Shown in pieces: positions 7,801 to 15,666 of a DNA stretch of 24,434 bases (position 1 is the stretch's first letter; each line of letters begins with the position of its first letter). The notes beneath the pieces were generated by a model. It was given only the letters and a program-made list of their open reading frames with translations. It ran no database searches and had not been told where the DNA came from. The position numbers and the translations under genes were made by a program. Source of the stretch: Gardnerella vaginalis (GTDB lineage: Bacteria; Actinomycetota; Actinomycetes; Actinomycetales; Bifidobacteriaceae); assembly GCA_946997215.1 (NCBI GenBank), contig CAMPUL010000022.1, positions 1 through 24,434 on the forward strand, read 5' to 3'.

Positions 7801-9084
7801 ATGAGTACAATTACATCAGTAAAAACCTATGATTTTAGATTCCCTACGTCGCAAACGCTTTCTGGGTCCGACGCAATGAACAAAGATCCAGATTATTCAT
7901 CCGCATACGTAGAAATCAAAACAAGCCTAGACGATGGCATCAAAGGCGTTGGATTTGTATTTACAATTGGCCGCGGCAACGATGTTGTTTGCGCAGCAAT
8001 CGACTCCATGTCTCAAGTGCTTATCGGCAGAAATGTAGAAGAATTACTAGACAACATGCGACTTGCATGGGATCTTTTTGTTCACGACTCGCAACTTCGC
8101 TGGCTAGGTCCTGAAAAAGGCGTAGAACACATGGCAATTGGCGCTATTTTGAGCGCATTGTGGGATATTAAAGCAAAGCGAGCTGGAAAGCCATTGTGGC
8201 GCTTGCTTGCCGAGATGGATCCAAAGGAATTAGTCTCCACGCTCGACTTCCGCTACATGACCGATGCTTTAAGACCAGAAGAAGCAATCGAGTTCTTGCA
8301 AGATGGTCAAAAAGGTAAGGAAGAGCGAATCGCTGACCTGCTTGTAAACGGCTACCCAGGCTACTCCACTGCTGCAGGCTGGCTCGGTTACAGTGACGAG
8401 AAGATGGTTGCAATCGCTAAGGAAGAATCGCAAGTTAAAGGCTTTAAGCAAATCAAGCTTAAGGTTGGTCAAAATGTAGATGACGATTTGAGAAGACTCG
8501 CACTTGCTCGCGAAGCAATCGGACCAGACGTTCGCCTTGCAGTAGACGCAAACCAAGTGTGGGATGTTCCAACAGCAATTACTTGGATTAATCGCTTCCA
8601 CGACTTCGACTTAGCTTGGGTAGAAGAGCCAACAAGCCCAGACGACGTTATTGGCCACGCAACAATCGCTCGCGCAATCAACCCAATACCAGTTGCAACT
8701 GGCGAGCAAATGCAAAGCAGAATCATGTTTAAGCAATACTTGCAAGCAAACGCATTTGGAATCATGCAAATCGACGCAACTCGAGTTGCAGGTCCACAAG
8801 AAGTTGTTCTCGAATACTTGCTTGCTCGTAAGTTTAACAAGCCAGTTTGCCCACACGCAGGTGGCGTTGGATTGTGCGAAGCCGTGTGCCACTTTGCAAT
8901 GTTTGACTACGTTGCAGTTTCTGGCACAAAGGAAGGCCGCATGATTGAATACGTAGACAATCAGCACGAGCACTTTGTGCATCCAACACAAATCAAGAAT
9001 GGCAATTACGTTGCACCAACTGCCCCAGGTAATGGCACTGAAATGACGCTGGAAACAGCCGAAAAGTACCTTTATCGCGGCTAG
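7801..9084 (+). CDS. L-fuconate dehydratase (enolase superfamily)
   Basis: A 427-residue mandelate-racemase-like enolase superfamily enzyme that dehydrates L-fuconate to 2-keto-3-deoxy-L-fuconate. It has the expected active site: Lys219 and Lys221 in IKLKVG, metal ligands Asp249, Glu275 and Glu302, and the Asp325/His352 dyad. Each lies one residue after the corresponding residue I recall for Xanthomonas FucD (218/220, 248, 274, 301, 324, 351), and the length fits that family rather than shorter sugar-acid dehydratases. ATG 7801 follows an AAAGGAG site. It is the first gene of the + strand run. L-galactonate or D-arabinonate dehydratase is an alternative, but the context favours fuconate. Confidence 0.93.
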   Translation: MSTITSVKTYDFRFPTSQTLSGSDAMNKDPDYSSAYVEIKTSLDDGIKGVGFVFTIGRGNDVVCAAIDSMSQVLIGRNVEELLDNMRLAWDLFVHDSQLRWLGPEKGVEHMAIGAILSALWDIKAKRAGKPLWRLLAEMDPKELVSTLDFRYMTDALRPEEAIEFLQDGQKGKEERIADLLVNGYPGYSTAAGWLGYSDEKMVAIAKEESQVKGFKQIKLKVGQNVDDDLRRLALAREAIGPDVRLAVDANQVWDVPTAITWINRFHDFDLAWVEEPTSPDDVIGHATIARAINPIPVATGEQMQSRIMFKQYLQANAFGIMQIDATRVAGPQEVVLEYLLARKFNKPVCPHAGGVGLCEAVCHFAMFDYVAVSGTKEGRMIEYVDNQHEHFVHPTQIKNGNYVAPTAPGNGTEMTLETAEKYLYRG

Positions 9085-9094
9085 TTATGCAATT

Positions 9095-9141
9095 GTGGCT
9101 AGCAGTTTACATTAAGCTGTTTATTTTAAATTGCTAGCCAC
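9095..9141 (+). terminator. Intercistronic hairpin after fuconate dehydratase
   Basis: A 15-bp stem with one G-U pair (9095-9109 with 9127-9141; core GTGGCTAGCA) and a 17-nt loop. It begins 10 bases after the stop. It is followed by TTTAAAAAATC, a short and poor U-tract, so it may be a partial terminator or an mRNA-stabilising hairpin inside the operon. Confidence 0.7.
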
Positions 9142-9225
9142 TTTAAAAAATCAAAGTTCCTAATTTAAGATTCATAATTTAATAATCAAAAAGCAAACCA
9201 CATCATTTAAACAAAGGAGTTCATT

Positions 9226-10017
9226 ATGAATTTGCATTTGGAAGGCAAAGTTTTCATCGTAACAGGTGGATTCAAGGGAATTGGTAAAGGCATTACGCTT
9301 CAGCTCGCTAGAGAAGGCGCAATTCCAGTAGTTATTAACCGTGCGGACGCTGCAGAAGAAACATTCCGCAAAGATATTGAGCAATACACAAAGAACTACG
9401 ATGTTTATATTCTCGACTTAAACGACACAGACGAGATTGCACCAATCGTTGAAGAAACCTACAAGAAGTATGGTCATATTGACGGCATTGTAAACAACGC
9501 TGGCGTTAACGACAACAAGGATTTGGAGTCCACTTCTTGGCGCGACTTCGAGAAGTCGATTCACGGAAACCTCACTCACTACTACGAGACTGTTCATGCT
9601 GCTGTAAAGTACTTGAAGGAAAGCCACGGAGCTGTTGTGAATATTTCTTCTAAGACTGCTTTAACTGGCCAGGGCAAGACTAGTGCTTATGCTGCTGCAA
9701 AAGGCGGAATCTTAGGCTTGACTCGCGAATGGGCTGCAGCTCTTGTTCATGATCGCGTGCGCGTAAACGCGATTGTTGTCTCTGAATGCTGGACTCCACT
9801 ATATGCCGATTGGATTAAGACTTTCGGCGATGAAGCCGCTCAGCAGGCTCGCTTGAAGGTTATTACCGACAAGATTCCTCTGGAAAACCGCATGACTACC
9901 ACGGAAGAAATTGGAAACGAAGCTGCATTCCTGCTTTCGGATCGTTCTTCGCACACCACTGGTCAGTGGGTATTCGTTGATGGCGGCTACGTGCATCTTG
10001 ATCGCGCTTTGTCTTAA
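9226..10017 (+). CDS. SDR-family L-fucose dehydrogenase
   Basis: A 263-residue short-chain dehydrogenase, the usual length of a classical SDR. It has the cofactor motif TGGFKGIG (13-20), NNAG (90-93) and the catalytic residues Ser141/142, Tyr155 and Lys159. It probably oxidises L-fucose to L-fucono-lactone using NAD(P)+, the entry step of the phosphorylation-free pathway. ATG 9226 follows AAAGGAG. It lies between the dehydratase and the permease, with hairpins on both sides. A 2-keto-3-deoxyfuconate dehydrogenase is the main alternative for an SDR in such a cluster. With a DapA-type aldolase also present, the first-step role is more economical. Confidence 0.85.
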   Translation: MNLHLEGKVFIVTGGFKGIGKGITLQLAREGAIPVVINRADAAEETFRKDIEQYTKNYDVYILDLNDTDEIAPIVEETYKKYGHIDGIVNNAGVNDNKDLESTSWRDFEKSIHGNLTHYYETVHAAVKYLKESHGAVVNISSKTALTGQGKTSAYAAAKGGILGLTREWAAALVHDRVRVNAIVVSECWTPLYADWIKTFGDEAAQQARLKVITDKIPLENRMTTTEEIGNEAAFLLSDRSSHTTGQWVFVDGGYVHLDRALS

Positions 10018-10060
10018 ATCACAAATGCAATTTAAGATTCAATGAAATCCAACTAGCTAA

Positions 10061-10105
10061 GTTAATGGTGCGTAATCTAAATTAATAAGCTTGCGCACCA
10101 TTAAC
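10061..10105 (+). terminator. Intercistronic hairpin before fucP
   Basis: A perfect 12-bp stem (GTTAATGGTGCG at 10061-10072 with 10094-10105) and a 21-nt loop. No T-run follows, so it is more likely an RNA-processing, stabilising or attenuation element than a simple terminator. Confidence 0.65.
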
Positions 10106-10174
10106 CGCTATAACCACTAATTTAAGAACTATTCAAACTCTTATTCTTAAAATTATTCTCACACAGGAGTGACG

Positions 10175-11461
10175 ATGACTACAAAAGAAAACGACAACGC
10201 TGTCGTTAAGAATAGTAAAAATGGCTCTAAAGCTATGATTGCCATTGTATTGGTAACATCATTGTTCTTTGTATGGGGCTTAACCATGAATTTGGTTAAT
10301 GCACTAAACTCACCATTTGGCAATTATCTAGATTTAAACAACACACAAAAAGCGCTTTTGCAAGTTGCATACTTTGGCGCATACTTCGTTATGGCAATTC
10401 CTGCTGGCTTAATCGCAAAGCGTTTTGGATACAAAGGCGGCGTTATAAGCGGCCTCGCCCTCTTTGCTCTTGGCGCATTTGCAGTAATTCCTGCAACAGC
10501 TACAGCAAGCTACGCAATGTTCCTAGTTGCAATGTTTGTTATAGCGTTAGGCGCAGCAACTTTGGAAACGAATTGCAACCCTTACATTACTAAGCTTGGC
10601 GACGAGAAGGGCGAATCCTTTAGAATCAACATGGCACAGAGCTTCAACGGAGTTGGAAACATTGTTGGACCTCTTATTCTTGGTCAAATCTTAGGCAAAA
10701 CCGTTGCTAAGAACGAGCCAGGCTTCGACGTTGCTAAATTAAAGTTCCTTGGCGACACTCGCTTGATTTACATTGTTATTGGCGTTGTTCTTATTGCGAT
10801 TATTGCAATCTTCTTCTGCTTTAAGCTTCCTACTCCTCCAGGAGACGTTGAGGCAGATCAAGAAAGCAAAGGTGATTCTTCCTTTATTCACCTTATGAGC
10901 AAGCCATACTTTACTCTTGGAATTATTGCAGAATTCATCTTTATTGGACTTCAAGTTGCTGGAATGGCAATGTTCTCCGACTTTGCTCTAAAGCATTGGG
11001 GTACTGGAATCACCACTGGCGTTGCCGCTTCTATGCTTGCAATCGTTTCGTTAATGTTTACAATCGGCCGCTTTGTTACTACTCCTTTGATGGCAAAGTT
11101 TGATGGCGGCAAGATTCTTGGATTGTACATGACTTTAAGCGCAGTGCTTATGTTTGTAGCATTCCTTGGACTTGGTCAGATTTCTGTAATCGCCTACATT
11201 GTAGCGTACTTGTTCATCTCTATTGGCTTCCCAACAATCTTCTCCCTTACTCTTAAGGGAATTCACGGAGCAGCAGCAAAGACTGGTTCTTCTGCACTCG
11301 TTATGAGCATTGTTGGCGCTGCAATCATTCCGCTAGTCTTCGGTTTTGTACAAGATCTTGCTGGAATCGAAGCCGCTGTATTGCTCACCGTTCCAGGATT
11401 CTTGTATGTTGCTTGGTACGCTCTTTGGGGCTCCAAGATTGGTCTTGTAGAAGCTAAGTAA
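10175..11461 (+). CDS. fucP: L-fucose:H+ symporter, MFS FucP family
   Basis: A 428-residue, about 12-helix major facilitator permease of the FucP/GluP group that brings L-fucose into the cell. It is recognisable from FFVWG near residue 31, IPAGLIAKRFGYKGG, the GAATLETNCNPYITKLG segment holding Glu131 (equivalent to E. coli FucP Glu135), NMAQSFNGVGNIVGP and the C-terminal FPTIFSL motif. The residue equivalent to E. coli Asp46 is Asn42 here. I chose ATG 10175: the GTG at 10169 overlaps the AGGAG site (10165-10169). Hairpins flank it. Fucose is the inferred substrate from context; a related deoxyhexose or aldose cannot be excluded. Confidence 0.9.
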   Translation: MTTKENDNAVVKNSKNGSKAMIAIVLVTSLFFVWGLTMNLVNALNSPFGNYLDLNNTQKALLQVAYFGAYFVMAIPAGLIAKRFGYKGGVISGLALFALGAFAVIPATATASYAMFLVAMFVIALGAATLETNCNPYITKLGDEKGESFRINMAQSFNGVGNIVGPLILGQILGKTVAKNEPGFDVAKLKFLGDTRLIYIVIGVVLIAIIAIFFCFKLPTPPGDVEADQESKGDSSFIHLMSKPYFTLGIIAEFIFIGLQVAGMAMFSDFALKHWGTGITTGVAASMLAIVSLMFTIGRFVTTPLMAKFDGGKILGLYMTLSAVLMFVAFLGLGQISVIAYIVAYLFISIGFPTIFSLTLKGIHGAAAKTGSSALVMSIVGAAIIPLVFGFVQDLAGIEAAVLLTVPGFLYVAWYALWGSKIGLVEAK

Positions 11462-11476
11462 TTCGCGAATAACTAC

Positions 11477-11510
11477 AAAGTCTTTATTTGAAAGTCTTTA
11501 GAAAGACTTT
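11477..11510 (+). promoter_or_regulatory. Pre-lactonase hairpin with competing left arms
   Basis: AAAGTCTTT (11491-11499) can pair with AAAGACTTT (11502-11510). A second copy of the left arm, AAAGTCTTTA, lies at 11477-11486 and can pair with the same right arm in a mutually exclusive, longer-looped hairpin. The AAAGGA ribosome binding site begins right after it. Confidence 0.6.
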
Positions 11511-11527
11511 AGAAAGGAAAATTTATT

Positions 11528-12301
11528 ATGTCTCAACTTCGTATTTTAGATTCCCATTTTCATATTTGGGATCCAACAAAGCAAGTCTTGCCTTGGCTTG
11601 ATGGTTTAGACAAGTTAAACCACACTTTTACTCTCGAGCAGCTAGAAAAAGAGTATGCAGATTTGGGAGTTGACTTCCTTGGCGGCGTATACGTTGAGGT
11701 TGATGCTGCAGACCACGAGCTAGAAGATAGGCTTATTGGCGAAAATCCTAATCCTAAGATTCTAGCTAAAATGCTTAGAGTTACGCTGGATCCGTTTATG
11801 CGCGTGCCAATTCACGCAACTGGTATTCGCGAGCCTCTTCACATTCCAAGCGAGCCACGCGGACGCTGCCTAGAGCCTTCGTTTATTGGTGGCCTTAAGG
11901 CAATGGCAAAGAAAGGCATGCCTTTTGAGCTTTGCAATCGTGGCGAAGAGCTTTCAGATATGGCTAAAGCTTTTGAGCAAGTTCCAGAAGTGACTGTTGT
12001 TCTAAACCATTTGGGCAATGTTCCAGGATTAGACGAGGATTCCTGCAATGCTTTGCGTGCGTTTGCAAAGCTTCCACACAGCTATATTAAGATTTCTGGA
12101 GATAATCCAGTAAATCCAGATATTGTTAAGTTTGTACGCGACACGTTTAGTCCTGATCGCCTACTCTTTAGCTCTAATTGGCCAGTTGTTAAGTTGAATT
12201 CTTCGCTTAAGCAGCATCTTGACTTAATGGTTGAGCTTTTCGGCGACGACGAAGATTTCTTCATGAATAATGCAAAGAAGGCGTATGGTATTAAACTGTA
12301 A
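11528..12301 (+). CDS. L-fuconolactonase, amidohydrolase superfamily (COG3618)
   Basis: A 257-residue TIM-barrel hydrolase of the Amidohydrolase_2 type that probably opens L-fucono-lactone to L-fuconate. The N-terminal metal motif reads LDSHFHIWDP (His10, His12), and a barrel-strand His lies in LNHLGN. The final strand has FSSNWPVV, where the superfamily usually has an Asp instead of Asn; some COG3618 relatives also have Asn. ATG 11528 follows GAAAGGA. Its position between permease and aldolase and the family's known lactonase activity on fucono- and galactono-lactones support the call. The protein is slightly shorter than many relatives (about 270-300). Confidence 0.85.
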   Translation: MSQLRILDSHFHIWDPTKQVLPWLDGLDKLNHTFTLEQLEKEYADLGVDFLGGVYVEVDAADHELEDRLIGENPNPKILAKMLRVTLDPFMRVPIHATGIREPLHIPSEPRGRCLEPSFIGGLKAMAKKGMPFELCNRGEELSDMAKAFEQVPEVTVVLNHLGNVPGLDEDSCNALRAFAKLPHSYIKISGDNPVNPDIVKFVRDTFSPDRLLFSSNWPVVKLNSSLKQHLDLMVELFGDDEDFFMNNAKKAYGIKL

Positions 12302-12342
12302 TTAATTAAGTTATTTGAATAGTCGATTTTAGTAATCATTGC

Positions 12343-12387
12343 TTATGGGGTGTAAGATTTTGCAAGTTAAAGTCTTATACCCCATAA
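12343..12387 (+). terminator. Intercistronic hairpin between lactonase and aldolase
   Basis: A 15-bp stem with one G-U pair (12343-12357 with 12373-12387, core TTATGGGGT) and a 15-nt loop. It is GC-rich for the region. No T-run follows, and the next ribosome binding site (AAAGGACG) comes about 25 bases later. It fits a processing or attenuation hairpin. Confidence 0.7.
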
Positions 12388-12425
12388 TTCAATACATAGA
12401 ATAATTAAATAAAAGGACGAATTTT

Positions 12426-13340
12426 ATGACTACTTCTAATAGCGCAAAGCTTGATTTGCATGCTTTTAAAGGCGTTTTTTGCCCATCAATAACTGTAAGC
12501 AAAGATGACGGAAGCATTGACTACGACTTATGGGCAAAGCACTTAGACCATCTGATTGACGCTGGGATTAATGGCATATTGATTTTTGGTAGCATCGGCG
12601 AGTTCTACGCATATCCGCTTAGCGTAAAAAAGGAAGCTGCTAAGTTTGCTATTGAACACGTTAATCACAGAGTTCCAGTTCTTATAGGAGTTGGAAACAC
12701 GAATCTTAACGAAGTGCTTGACTTTACTAAGTTTGCGGAAAGTTGCGGAGCAGATGCTGTTGTAGCCGTGTCTCCATACTACTTTGGACCAACTGCACCA
12801 ACCGCAGAACGCTACTTTGGTGCAATTGCTAACGCAACTAGCTTGCCTGTTATTCTATACAACTTCCCTGCTAGAACTGGCAGCGATTTAACACCAAGCT
12901 TAGTTGCAAGTCTTGCTGAAAAATACCCGAATATTGTTGGTATTAAAGATACGGTAGATACTATAAGCCATACTCGCGCAATGATTGAAGCCGCTAGACG
13001 CGTAAACCCAGATTTCGTTGTTTTCTCTGGCTTTGATGAGTATTACACTCCTAACAGGATTGCTGGAGGAAATGGCGTGATTTGTGGACTTACTAATGTA
13101 GAGCCAGAGACTTTTGCATCTTTGCATAAAGCGTATGAGGCTGGCGACTTTGCGCATCTTATTGAATGCGCTAAAAGAATCAGCCATTTGATGGCAGTTT
13201 ACAACACTACTGACTTGTTTATTTCTGCGATTAAAGCTGCTGTAAATCTTAAGGGATTGCCGATTAGCACGCTTGTTCGCGAGCCAGCAAGTCAAGTTAA
13301 TAGCGAGCAAGTCGAAGCAATTCGCGCGCTGCTTAAGTAA
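12426..13340 (+). CDS. DapA-family aldolase, probable 2-keto-3-deoxy-L-fuconate aldolase
   Basis: A 304-residue class I aldolase of the dihydrodipicolinate synthase / N-acetylneuraminate lyase family. It has Lys174 in VGIKDT as the Schiff-base residue, Tyr145 in LYNFP, and GSIGE (55-59) in place of the usual GTTGE phosphate or carboxylate loop. It should cleave 2-keto-3-deoxyfuconate to pyruvate and L-lactaldehyde, which FucO then reduces. ATG 12426 follows AAAGGACG. It is the last gene of the + strand run, ended by the terminator at 13381-13411. A true DapA role in lysine synthesis is unlikely given the context. Sialate lyase is a second alternative. Confidence 0.87.
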   Translation: MTTSNSAKLDLHAFKGVFCPSITVSKDDGSIDYDLWAKHLDHLIDAGINGILIFGSIGEFYAYPLSVKKEAAKFAIEHVNHRVPVLIGVGNTNLNEVLDFTKFAESCGADAVVAVSPYYFGPTAPTAERYFGAIANATSLPVILYNFPARTGSDLTPSLVASLAEKYPNIVGIKDTVDTISHTRAMIEAARRVNPDFVVFSGFDEYYTPNRIAGGNGVICGLTNVEPETFASLHKAYEAGDFAHLIECAKRISHLMAVYNTTDLFISAIKAAVNLKGLPISTLVREPASQVNSEQVEAIRALLK

Positions 13341-13380
13341 AGTAATAAGTCACTCAAATAATAAATCAAGAATAAAAACA

Positions 13381-13411
13381 AAACCCGCACAACATTAAGA
13401 AGTGCGGGTTT
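13381..13411. terminator. Bidirectional terminator between fucose run and thrS
   Basis: A GC-rich 10-bp perfect stem (AAACCCGCAC at 13381-13390 with GTGCGGGTTT at 13402-13411) and an 11-nt loop. A-rich sequence lies on the left and TATGTTTT on the right, so it can stop transcripts of the aldolase (+) and thrS (-). Confidence 0.85.
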
Positions 13412-13413
13412 AT

Positions 13414-13461
13414 GTTTTGCGTTGACTTACGTTGTTTTGCGTTGATTTACGCTACGTAAGT
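13414..13461. repeat. 20-bp tandem duplication and inverted repeat behind thrS
   Basis: GTTTTGCGTTGACTTACGTT (13414-13433) is repeated with two changes at 13434-13453. Overlapping it, ACTTACGT (13425-13432) and ACGTAAGT (13454-13461) form an 8-bp inverted repeat. It lies in the 3' untranslated region of thrS. Confidence 0.6.
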
Positions 13462-13474
13462 TGCATCGCGGAAG

Positions 13475-15505
13475 CTACTTAGTGTAGCGCTCAAAATCTT
13501 CTGCAGTATTCACCTGAACGCGCTGCTTAATAATGGACAAAATCCACTCTTTAGCTTGTTCAACTGAAACGCCGTTCAATTGGCTACCATCGCGGAAGCG
13601 GAAGCTCACAGCATTGTTGTTTACATCCTCTTCGCCAGCAATCAAAGTGAAAGGCACCTTAGACTTAGAAGCGTTACGAATCTTCTTGCCAAAACGATCA
13701 TCGGAGCTGTCCATCTCGCAACGAACCATATTCTCTTCCAAATCGCTAATAAACTTTTGCAAGTGCGGAGCGAACTCGTCTGCAACAGGAACGCCAGTCA
13801 CCTGGACTGGAGCCAACCATGCTGGGAACGCGCCTGCATAATGCTCAAGCAAAATAGCAAAGAAGCGCTCAATAGAGCCGAAGAGTGCGCGGTGAATCAT
13901 CACAGGACGCTGGTGACTACCGTCAGCCGCAATGTACTCCAACTTAAAGCGCTCAGGCAAGTTGAAGTCAAGCTGAATAGTAGAAACCTGCCAAGTGCGG
14001 CCGATTGCGTCGCGAGCTTGCACAGAAATCTTCGGGCCGTAGAATGCAGCTCCACCTGGATCGTCCACGAGTTCCAAACCAGAATCTTTAGCAACTTCTG
14101 CCAAAGTGTTTGTTGCTTCTTCCCAAATCTCGTCGGAACCAACAAACTTGTGCTCATCCTTAGTGGAAAGCTCCAAGTAGAAGTCGTTCAAACCAAAATC
14201 TTTAAGAAGGCCAAGCACAAAGTTAAGCAAGCTCTTCAACTCATCGCGCATCTGCTCGCGAGTGCAGTAAATGTGCGAATCATCTTGAGTCAATCCGCGA
14301 ACACGAGTCAAGCCATGCACAACGCCAGACTTTTCGTAGCGATACACGGTACCAAACTCAAACAATCGCAAAGGAAGTTCGCGGTAGGAACGCTGGCGAG
14401 ACTTAAAGATCAAGTTATGCATTGGGCAATTCATTGGCTTCAAGTAGTAGTCAGCACCTTGGCGAGTTACGTTACCGTTTTCGTCGCGCTCTTCGTCAAG
14501 CTTCATTGGAGGGTACATGCCATCCTTGTACCACTGCAAGTGGCCAGAAGTCTCGTACAAGCCGCCCTTAGTAATGTGAGGAGTTTGTACAAAGCTATAG
14601 TGATGCTTTCTGTGCTGCTCGCGCGAATAATCTTCCATTGCGTTAATGATTGCAGCACCCTTTGGATGGAACACCGCCAAGCCTGGGCCAATCTCATCTG
14701 GGAAGGAGAACAAATCCATCTCTTGACCAAGCTTACGATGATCGCGCTTAGCAGCCTCTTCCATGCGAGTTGTGTAAGCCTTAAGCTCTTCCTTGCTAGG
14801 CCATGCAGTGCCGTAAATGCGCTGAAGCATAGGGTTCTGCTCCGAACCACGCCAGTAAGCTGCAGCCACTCGCTCAAGCTTAAAAGCCTTAATATAGCGC
14901 GTATTTGGAAGGTGAGGTCCACGGCACAAATCGCTCCAAACTTTATTGCCTTCGCGATCCAAATTGTCGTACATGCTAAGCTCATGCTTGCTAATTTCGC
15001 CAGCAGCAGCCGGATCAAGAGCAGCTTCCTTATCTCCAATCAACTCCAACTTATAAGGTTGATTTGCTTCTTCAGCTCGCGCTTCGTCCTCTGTTACAAC
15101 GCGGCGACGGAAGCTTTGAGACTCTTTAATAATGCGCTGCATATGCTTTTCGATTTGCTTCAAATCGTCTGGCGTAAATGGAGTATCAACATCGAAATCG
15201 TAGTAGAAGCCGTCTTTAATTACAGGACCTACGCCCAACTTTGCGTCTGGTCGAATTTCTTGAACAGCTTGAGCCATCACGTGAGTAGCGGAATGACGCA
15301 TGATTGCGATGCCATCTTCACTATCAAGGGCTACTGATTCCACGGTATCGCCGTCATGAAGAGGCGTGTACAAATCACGCAACTCGCCATTTAAACGCAC
15401 GGCAATAATATTCTTATCTTCCGCGAAAAGTTCAACGCCAGTGAAGCTTGCATCCACCTCCTTGCGTTCCTCGTTTACGGTGATGGAGATGGTATTTTCA
15501 GCCAT
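13475..15505 (-). CDS. thrS: Threonyl-tRNA synthetase
   Basis: A 676-residue class II synthetase that charges tRNA-Thr. It has an N-terminal TGS domain (about 1-62), an editing domain with HSATH (71-75) and CRGPH (194-198), a catalytic core with motif 2 around [13 protein letters not shown] (382-394) and motif 3 at [11 protein letters not shown] (538-548), and a C-terminal anticodon-binding domain from about 568. The zinc ligands Cys360, His411 and His538 are all present, so it should be fully active. ATG 15503-15505 has AAAGGA upstream. It appears monocistronic, with a candidate promoter at 15588-15617 and a shared terminator downstream. No T-box is seen in its short leader. Confidence 0.98.
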   Translation of the reverse strand: MAENTISITVNEERKEVDASFTGVELFAEDKNIIAVRLNGELRDLYTPLHDGDTVESVALDSEDGIAIMRHSATHVMAQAVQEIRPDAKLGVGPVIKDGFYYDFDVDTPFTPDDLKQIEKHMQRIIKESQSFRRRVVTEDEARAEEANQPYKLELIGDKEAALDPAAAGEISKHELSMYDNLDREGNKVWSDLCRGPHLPNTRYIKAFKLERVAAAYWRGSEQNPMLQRIYGTAWPSKEELKAYTTRMEEAAKRDHRKLGQEMDLFSFPDEIGPGLAVFHPKGAAIINAMEDYSREQHRKHHYSFVQTPHITKGGLYETSGHLQWYKDGMYPPMKLDEERDENGNVTRQGADYYLKPMNCPMHNLIFKSRQRSYRELPLRLFEFGTVYRYEKSGVVHGLTRVRGLTQDDSHIYCTREQMRDELKSLLNFVLGLLKDFGLNDFYLELSTKDEHKFVGSDEIWEEATNTLAEVAKDSGLELVDDPGGAAFYGPKISVQARDAIGRTWQVSTIQLDFNLPERFKLEYIAADGSHQRPVMIHRALFGSIERFFAILLEHYAGAFPAWLAPVQVTGVPVADEFAPHLQKFISDLEENMVRCEMDSSDDRFGKKIRNASKSKVPFTLIAGEEDVNNNAVSFRFRDGSQLNGVSVEQAKEWILSIIKQRVQVNTAEDFERYTK

Positions 15506-15587
15506 AATTGTCCTTTTCTATCGGGGTCTTGCGTTACTAATGTGCAGACCTGGACTTGTGTGGCGTCGATAAACTTACGCGATTAAA

Positions 15588-15617
15588 CATAAATAAAACG
15601 CGCAAAAACGACGTCAA
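15588..15617 (-). promoter_or_regulatory. Candidate thrS promoter
   Basis: On the minus strand, TTGACG (15617-15612) and TTTATG (15593-15588) are separated by 18 bases, about 80 bases upstream of the thrS start. The -35 match is good and the -10 match moderate. Confidence 0.4.
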
Positions 15618-15642
15618 TCGCACGCATTTTTCACGCGCAATT

Positions 15643-15666
15643 CTCTGTTACTCTAGAACAACAGAG
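15643..15666 (-). other. Small inverted repeat at end of metal transporter operon
   Basis: A 7-bp stem CTCTGTT/AACAGAG (15643-15649 with 15660-15666) overlaps the stop codon of the last permease gene. There is no T-run, so it is at best a weak terminator or an mRNA 3'-end stabiliser. Confidence 0.35.

Noticed and set aside
12426..13340. dapA for lysine synthesis, or a sialate lyase
   Set aside because: The Schiff-base family motifs fit all three, but the position at the end of the fucose run and the need for a 2-keto-3-deoxyfuconate aldolase make the sugar-acid role better.
13580..15337. 585-codon open frame on the + strand opposite thrS
   Set aside because: It is fully antisense to an intact thrS with all catalytic residues. 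Its composition (Cys-, His- and Ala-rich, no domains) is that of a reverse-frame shadow.
15506..15647. T-box or other riboswitch ahead of thrS
   Set aside because: The leader is short and shows no T-box sequence or terminator/antiterminator pair.
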